A stretch of DNA of 64,000 bases from Tepidibacillus fermentans. GTDB taxonomy: Bacteria > Bacillota > Bacilli > Tepidibacillales > Tepidibacillaceae. Position 1 is the first letter of the stretch. Each line of letters starts with the position of its first letter. The DNA is taken from NCBI RefSeq assembly GCF_004342885.1, contig NZ_SMAB01000001.1:186001-250000 (forward strand), in the 5' to 3' direction. The position numbers were made by a program, and so were the translations under genes. This document shows positions 60,021-64,000 of the stretch, in pieces. The notes under the pieces are model-generated. The model was given only the letters and a program-made list of their open reading frames with translations. It was not told the DNA's origin and did no database searches.

Positions 60021-61242
60021 TTTCTTCCTCCTTTTGCAAAGGAATATGAACCTCAATTTCTGTACCTTTCCCTAGTTGAGAAGTGATACGAAATGTCCCG
60101 CCTAACATCGATGCTCTCTCTTCCATCCCATAAAGACCTACGCCTTTATCATGCCGACGAAGATCATCCACCGAGAATCCTTTTCCATAATCGGTGACCT
60201 TTAAAATCACTTCATTCATCTTTTTACACATGGTTAAATCAACCCGATCACAATCAGCATATTTGGCTACATTCGTTAATGCCTCTTGACTGATTCGATA
60301 TAACGCTGTTTCTACACTAGCTGGTAGACGGTCCTTATCCCCTGAATACTCAAAATTCACTTGAATTCCAAACGTATCTCCAAAGGTTTTCATATATGAC
60401 TTAAGAGCAGCAATTAATCCGAGATCATCAAGAGCAGAAGGTCTTAATTCGACAGCCATATGGCGTAATTCTTCTAAGGTTTGTTTGGTTGTCTTTCTTA
60501 AATTCTCTAAATGCTCACGAATCGATTCATTTTCGATTAAAGGCATTACATATTCAATTCCCAATAAAACACTAAAAATGGACTGCCCAATTCCATCGTG
60601 CAACTCACGGGAAAGTCTCTTTCTTTCCTCTTCTTGTGCTCGAATCATTGATGCAGTCACAATATTCGTAATTCGACTTTGTTCCCCTCTTCGATGATCA
60701 CTTAGATTACGAATAGAAATAATCGTTAAAGGTTTTTGATCCACATCTAAATAATGAGATGTACTTACGGATACAGGGATTTTTGATCCATTCTCATGCT
60801 TTAATTGTAACTCGTAATAAGATAATCGTTGTTGATTTAAGAAACATTTATCATATTCACAGATTTTTAGTGAACCATGGGAATCCTCACAAAGGTGGCA
60901 AAAACTCTCAGGTTTGATGTCATGGCCCAGAAAATCCTTAGCAGCTTGATTCATTTCAACAACATTCTTATTCTCATCTAAAATCATAATTCCATCAGAT
61001 ACATGTTCAAAGACTTTAATTAGTCGTTCTCTTTCCGCTTTTAACTCATCATCCTTGCGAAAAATAAAGTGAAATAATATCGAAGAAAAAATAAAAGAGA
61101 TAGTAAAGAGAAGTAAATAACGATAGATTCCATTATCTATGGTGCGAAAAGATATCATGACGACAAATACAAATAGTAGGGAAATTCCGGTTGACAATAA
61201 TACTTTAAATAACCATTTCTGTTTCTGAAACTGATTTGACAT
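59989..61242 (-). CDS. nreB: NreB-type sensor histidine kinase with membrane anchor and Cys-rich PAS
   Basis: A 417-residue kinase. Two helices lie at residues 12-33 and 38-58 (LLSTGISLLFVFVVMISF, LLLFTISFIFSSILFHF). A PAS domain follows (70-185) holding CHLCEDSHGSLKICEYDKC, i.e. C-x2-C-x9-C-x4-C, a possible Fe-S site. HisKA_3 is RELHDGIGQSIFSVLLGIE (near residue 215), and the ATPase part has DYGKGFS and GVGLYGMEERASMLGG. NreB in staphylococci senses oxygen through a four-Cys PAS cluster but is soluble and has different spacing. This is a membrane-bound variant or a related sensor. Confidence 0.85.
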   Translation of the reverse strand: MSNQFQKQKWLFKVLLSTGISLLFVFVVMISFRTIDNGIYRYLLLFTISFIFSSILFHFIFRKDDELKAERERLIKVFEHVSDGIMILDENKNVVEMNQAAKDFLGHDIKPESFCHLCEDSHGSLKICEYDKCFLNQQRLSYYELQLKHENGSKIPVSVSTSHYLDVDQKPLTIISIRNLSDHRRGEQSRITNIVTASMIRAQEEERKRLSRELHDGIGQSIFSVLLGIEYVMPLIENESIREHLENLRKTTKQTLEELRHMAVELRPSALDDLGLIAALKSYMKTFGDTFGIQVNFEYSGDKDRLPASVETALYRISQEALTNVAKYADCDRVDLTMCKKMNEVILKVTDYGKGFSVDDLRRHDKGVGLYGMEERASMLGGTFRITSQLGKGTEIEVHIPLQKEEENGQNQNLIGG

Positions 61243-61393
61243 TTTTTCTCACCCAAATTCATAACCTCAATAGATTGTCTGTGATTTTCTTCATTGAAAG
61301 CATGTAATAACGTTGTTAAAATTTATTATAAGTAATATAGGAAAAACTGTCATCTAATTGATGAATGTGAAATGTTTCAAGGGGGGATTGATT

Positions 61394-62137
61394 ATGAAGC
61401 TGATCTTACCAAAAGAACATGGAGCTTGGGCGATGTGGATCGCTCCCTTCTTGATTGGAACATTAGCAACAAAAATGATTTGGTATCATTCTATTCTTTT
61501 TTTTGCCGTTTTTTTTGCCTATATTTCTATTTCTCCATTTATTCAAGGAGTAAAACGACCTGTTGAACGTAGACAAATGTGGAAAATATCTTTTCAATAT
61601 TTAGTCATTGCATTACTCTTGGGGTTGCCATTTTTATTCTATTTCCCTCGGCTACTCTTGATCTTAGTCGGCATTCTTCCCTTTTTCTTGATCAACCTTT
61701 ACTACGCGAAACAAAAAAAGGAACGGGCATTATTTAACGATCTGAGCGCAATAGTTGCTCTTACTTCAACAGTATTGGTCACTTATGAAGTTGGAGAAGG
61801 AAATATAAATCGATCAGCGTTAATCTTGTGGTCCCTTCAGATTTTGTTCTTCTTTGGCTCGGCACTCTATGTGAAAACCCTATACCGTGAGAAACAAAAC
61901 CTAGCTTTTCGTAGGCTTGCTTATTTCTATATGATTGCGTTACCAATCTTATCTTTCTATCTCTCAGGTCCTTACTTGATGATCGCATTCTTGTTCTCAA
62001 CCATTCGGGGAATTTTTACCCCCAAAACAAGACTAATTGTTCCAAAAACAGTTGGTATTATAGAGATTGGGAATACATTATGGTTTGTGATTTTTCTATT
62101 ATTATCCTATCACCAAAACCCCCTATTTGTTTCATAG
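61394..62137 (+). CDS. ywiC: YwiC-like membrane protein
   Basis: A 247-residue protein of the YwiC family with about eight helices. It starts MKLILPKEHGAWAMWIAPFL, the family signature LPKEHGAW, and shows RPVERRQMWKISFQYLVIAL. ATG at 61394 follows AAGGGGGG. In B. subtilis ywiC lies next to narK, fnr and narGHJI, and the same neighbourhood here suggests a link to nitrate respiration; its function is not established. It is divergent from nreB. Confidence 0.85.
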   Translation: MKLILPKEHGAWAMWIAPFLIGTLATKMIWYHSILFFAVFFAYISISPFIQGVKRPVERRQMWKISFQYLVIALLLGLPFLFYFPRLLLILVGILPFFLINLYYAKQKKERALFNDLSAIVALTSTVLVTYEVGEGNINRSALILWSLQILFFFGSALYVKTLYREKQNLAFRRLAYFYMIALPILSFYLSGPYLMIAFLFSTIRGIFTPKTRLIVPKTVGIIEIGNTLWFVIFLLLSYHQNPLFVS

Positions 62138-62174
62138 GGGAGTCCCCCTTTTTTTATAGGTTTTTTTTCCCTAT
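62135..62174. promoter_or_regulatory. Third GC-rich two-part element, at the end of ywiC
   Basis: TAGGGGAGTCCCCC (62135-62148) and TAGG-T8-CCCTA (62157-62173) follow the ywiC stop. The distance from the first GGGG to the second CCCTA is again 32 bp. The first half plus its T run could also act as the ywiC terminator, so the role is ambiguous. Confidence 0.45.
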
Positions 62175-62338
62175 TTTCAAGTTGATAATTGAATTAATAC
62201 TCATAAATTATTAAAATGGACATAGATATTTATGTGAACAAAAGCTTAATGTTCTATATTCGGCTTGTATGATTCTATAAATAGGTTAAGAGCGGTGATA
62301 GAACATACAAGTCCCTATCCTCAGTATAAAGATCGGAA

Positions 62339-62929
62339 GTGACCGGTTTGATTTATACAAAAGAAGTGATTCGTAAAGAATTATTGGCAAGACGTTCCAG
62401 CTTACCCGATCATCTAGTCCACACGTTATCCACGCGAATTCTAGAGTATTTATTTGAATCGACTATGTTTTATCAGGCGAATCATATCATGTCCTATTTA
62501 AGCTATCCCAAAGAGGTACAGACTGATAATCTTGTTTCCAAAGCGCTCAATCTGCAAAAACAGGTTTCGATTCCGGTTTGTGTAAAGGAAGAACGTGATC
62601 TTATCCCTAGTCGAATTCAAGACTTAACCATAGTCGAACAAGGGTACTTTGGCTTACGCGAACCAAAAAAAGAGTGGATTGATCCTGTTGAAGTGGATCA
62701 ACTCAATCTGATTATCGTTCCAGGGATTGCTTTTAACATGCAAGGGAATCGCATTGGTCATGGAATGGGCTATTATGATCATTTTTTGAGAAAAATACCT
62801 AAACACATTCCAAAGATTGCTCTGGCTTATCAATTCCAGATTATTAGAGGGAATTGGAATATTGATCCTTGGGATATCCCTGTTGACGGGATTTTGACCG
62901 AAGAGGGCTGGGTTGTTAAAAATTTTTAA
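62339..62929 (+). CDS. 5-formyltetrahydrofolate cyclo-ligase
   Basis: A 196-residue protein of the 5-FCL family. LLARRSSLPDHL near the start and IIVPGIAFNMQGNRIGHGMG with YYDHFLRKI (near residues 127-152) match the substrate and ATP-binding motifs. The enzyme converts 5-formyl-THF to methenyl-THF with ATP. The start is uncertain: GTG at 62339 or TTG at 62348, both near GGAAG. It precedes the Crp-type regulator by 14 bases and is probably co-transcribed with it. Confidence 0.88.
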   Translation: MTGLIYTKEVIRKELLARRSSLPDHLVHTLSTRILEYLFESTMFYQANHIMSYLSYPKEVQTDNLVSKALNLQKQVSIPVCVKEERDLIPSRIQDLTIVEQGYFGLREPKKEWIDPVEVDQLNLIIVPGIAFNMQGNRIGHGMGYYDHFLRKIPKHIPKIALAYQFQIIRGNWNIDPWDIPVDGILTEEGWVVKNF

Positions 62930-62943
62930 AGGAGTTGGTATCC

Positions 62944-63639
62944 ATGATCCATTCACCATCGCCTACCAAACAAATCATTAATCTCATACCTCTATTAGCT
63001 GAGTTATCCGATCAAAATAAAGAACTTTTACAAAATGCCTTAACCGTCAAACAGGTACGTAAAGGAACCATTTTATTTGTGGAAAATGACCCTGCAGATG
63101 CAGTCTATTTCTTACGGGAAGGAAAAGTTCGTCTGAGCAAATCTTCCCCTGAAGGGAAAGAAGTCGTTCTTAATATTCGTAAACCCGGTGATCTTTTTGC
63201 TGAAGTTGCTTTATTCCGTAAAACTACCTATCCTGCAACAGCTGAAATGCTTGAAGACGGTGAGGTCGTGATGATTCGAAATGAAGATCTGGAAAAGATC
63301 ATTCACCGTTATCCGGAAATCGGGATCTCTATCATTCAGATAATGGGGCAGCGCTTACATGTTGCACAGTCCAAACTCCGAGATATTACACTTTATGGTA
63401 AATTAGGTGCCCTTGCTTCGGCATTGATTCGTTTATCAGAAGATTACGGAATCCAAACGAAGAACGGGATTAAAATCCAATTATCATTAACCCATCAGGA
63501 ATTAGCAAACTTTATTGGTGCTGCAAGAGAAAACGTGAATCGGATGATGTCGCAGTTAGAGAAAAATGGTATTTTAACAATGAAACGTGGAGAAATCTGT
63601 ATTAAGAATCTAGAGGAATTGAAAAATTATATTAATTAA
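62944..63639 (+). CDS. Crp/Fnr-family transcription regulator
   Basis: A 231-residue regulator. ATG at 62944 follows AAAGGAG. The cyclic-nucleotide-binding fold spans residues 10-125 (GTILFVENDPADAVYFLREG, KPGDLFAEVALF), then a dimer helix and an HTH with LTHQELANFIGAARENVNRM (residues 178-197). Only one Cys occurs near the C-terminus (GEICIKN), so the C-terminal three-Cys cluster of Bacillus Fnr is absent. It may respond to something else, or be an ArcR-like or nucleotide-type regulator. Its place next to the nar block suggests a link to anaerobic metabolism. Confidence 0.88.
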   Translation: MIHSPSPTKQIINLIPLLAELSDQNKELLQNALTVKQVRKGTILFVENDPADAVYFLREGKVRLSKSSPEGKEVVLNIRKPGDLFAEVALFRKTTYPATAEMLEDGEVVMIRNEDLEKIIHRYPEIGISIIQIMGQRLHVAQSKLRDITLYGKLGALASALIRLSEDYGIQTKNGIKIQLSLTHQELANFIGAARENVNRMMSQLEKNGILTMKRGEICIKNLEELKNYIN

Positions 63640-63688
63640 TATGGTTGTGAATCCCTAGATTCAAGCGATTGGGTTATAAGCGGCAGCG

Positions 63689-63860
63689 ATGACGGAATCC
63701 TTTCAACAGAATAAATTAGTCGAATTACCAGACACTAAAAGTATTGCAGACAAATTAGTCGTAAAACAGGTTGGTGATCTCACCCTTGAAATTAACAAAG
63801 CTATATGTGGATGAAATGATTACATTGTCTGAGGAAGAAATAAAAAAAGCCATGTATACG
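63689..63860 (+). pseudogene. Remnant of threonine dehydratase (IlvA/TdcB type)
   Basis: A fragment reads SFQQNKLVELPDTKSIADKL and VVKQVGDLTLEINK, then shifts frame near 63803 and continues YVDEMITLSEEEIKKAM. This order matches the part of biosynthetic or catabolic threonine ammonia-lyase around residues 205-265 (TKTIADGL ... EEEIxxA). The N-terminal catalytic part and the C-terminus are missing. Dead gene. Confidence 0.65.
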
Positions 63861-63903
63861 TGCATCACTATCGGTTGATGGTGCTGGCTTGTATGTCATC
63901 GAT

Positions 63904-63933
63904 AAAGGAGAGTCAATATCCGTGACTCTCCTT
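63904..63933 (-). terminator. Hairpin terminator, probably for the right-hand gene
   Basis: AAGGAGAGTCA/TGACTCTCCTT is an 11-bp perfect stem with an 8-base loop, just past the stop of the minus-strand gene that enters from the right. The T tract is weak. Confidence 0.6.
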
Positions 63934-63944
63934 CTGTCCAATTA

Positions 63945-64000
63945 TCAATCTACTAAACCTTTTTCTTTTAATGCCTGTAATGCTTCCTGTTCCTTTTCCT
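63945..64000 (-). CDS. 3' end of a minus-strand gene entering from the right
   Basis: The frame reads EKEQEALQALKEKGLVD and stops at 63945, followed by a hairpin. Too short to identify; the helical charged tail fits many soluble proteins. Confidence 0.5.
   Translation of the reverse strand, partial: EKEQEALQALKEKGLVD

Noticed and set aside
62135-62155. GGGGAGTCCCCC followed by a T run as a plain terminator of ywiC
   Set aside because: A terminator is possible, but a 4-bp stem is weak; spacing to the second box matches the narG and narK elements, so it is listed as a regulatory candidate.

Overview
The window looks like chromosome from a low-GC, spore-forming Bacillota (order Bacillales) that respires nitrate. 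Evidence: a spore-photoproduct-lyase-family protein, Bacillus-type tRNA genes, B. subtilis-like neighbours (YjcF/YjcG, YutG-type PgpA, YwiC, NadK), strong Shine-Dalgarno sites with frequent TTG/GTG starts, and a NarGHJI/NarK/NreBC block. A tungsten aldehyde oxidoreductase with its own tungstate importer would fit a facultative or anaerobic, perhaps moderately thermophilic genus such as Tepidibacillus or Vulcanibacillus. That genus guess is inference only.

Layout. 1-9.1 kb: housekeeping genes (SPL-family radical SAM protein, SDR, PutP, a five-gene tRNA cluster, two 2H-phosphoesterase proteins, PgpA, a GNAT, a PHP phosphoesterase), then a PilZ protein (9.1-9.8 kb). 10.0-22.4 kb: a molybdenum/tungsten cofactor island. 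One long minus-strand operon runs moeA, moeA-PBP fusion, tupABC, moaA, moaC, mogA. Around it lie a MoaD-like gene with a small partner, an aldehyde:ferredoxin oxidoreductase (AOR), a MoaD-MoaE fusion and a MoeB/ThiF activator. 22.6-34.1 kb: NAD kinase, two RND-superfamily exporters with large coiled-coil insertions, a DHA2 drug exporter, a hemerythrin protein, a GAF protein with a kinase-like tail, and a TetR regulator.

34.2-45.5 kb is the accessory region: a broken group II intron maturase, small orphan ORFs, an IS200/IS605-type remnant sitting between a truncated radC and a membrane-protein gene, and a surface-protein locus. That locus holds a cell-wall-binding (CWB2) protein and a propeller/PKD secreted protein in one operon. 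It is flanked by two near-identical copies (about 1.1 kb, direct repeats, promoter included) of an unrecognised membrane-protein gene. I consider it the best candidate for an undescribed system.

45.6-50.2 kb: a GltP-type symporter, a chemoreceptor, a stand-alone EAL phosphodiesterase and a decayed Cache-domain fragment between direct repeats. 50.3-62.2 kb: the nitrate respiration block narGHJI, narK, nreBC and ywiC. The narG and narK upstream regions, and a site at the end of ywiC, share a two-part GC-rich element with 31-32 bp spacing that resembles NreC boxes. 62.3-64.0 kb: 5-formyl-THF cyclo-ligase, a Crp/Fnr-type regulator without the Fe-S cysteines, and a threonine-dehydratase remnant.

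How it fits together: tungstate enters through TupABC. MoaA/MoaC, the two MoaD versions, MoaE, the MoeB-like enzyme, MogA and two MoeA proteins build pterin cofactor for NarG (Mo) and AOR (W). NreB/NreC would sense oxygen/nitrate and switch on nar genes. No CRISPR array, prophage or rRNA operon was seen.
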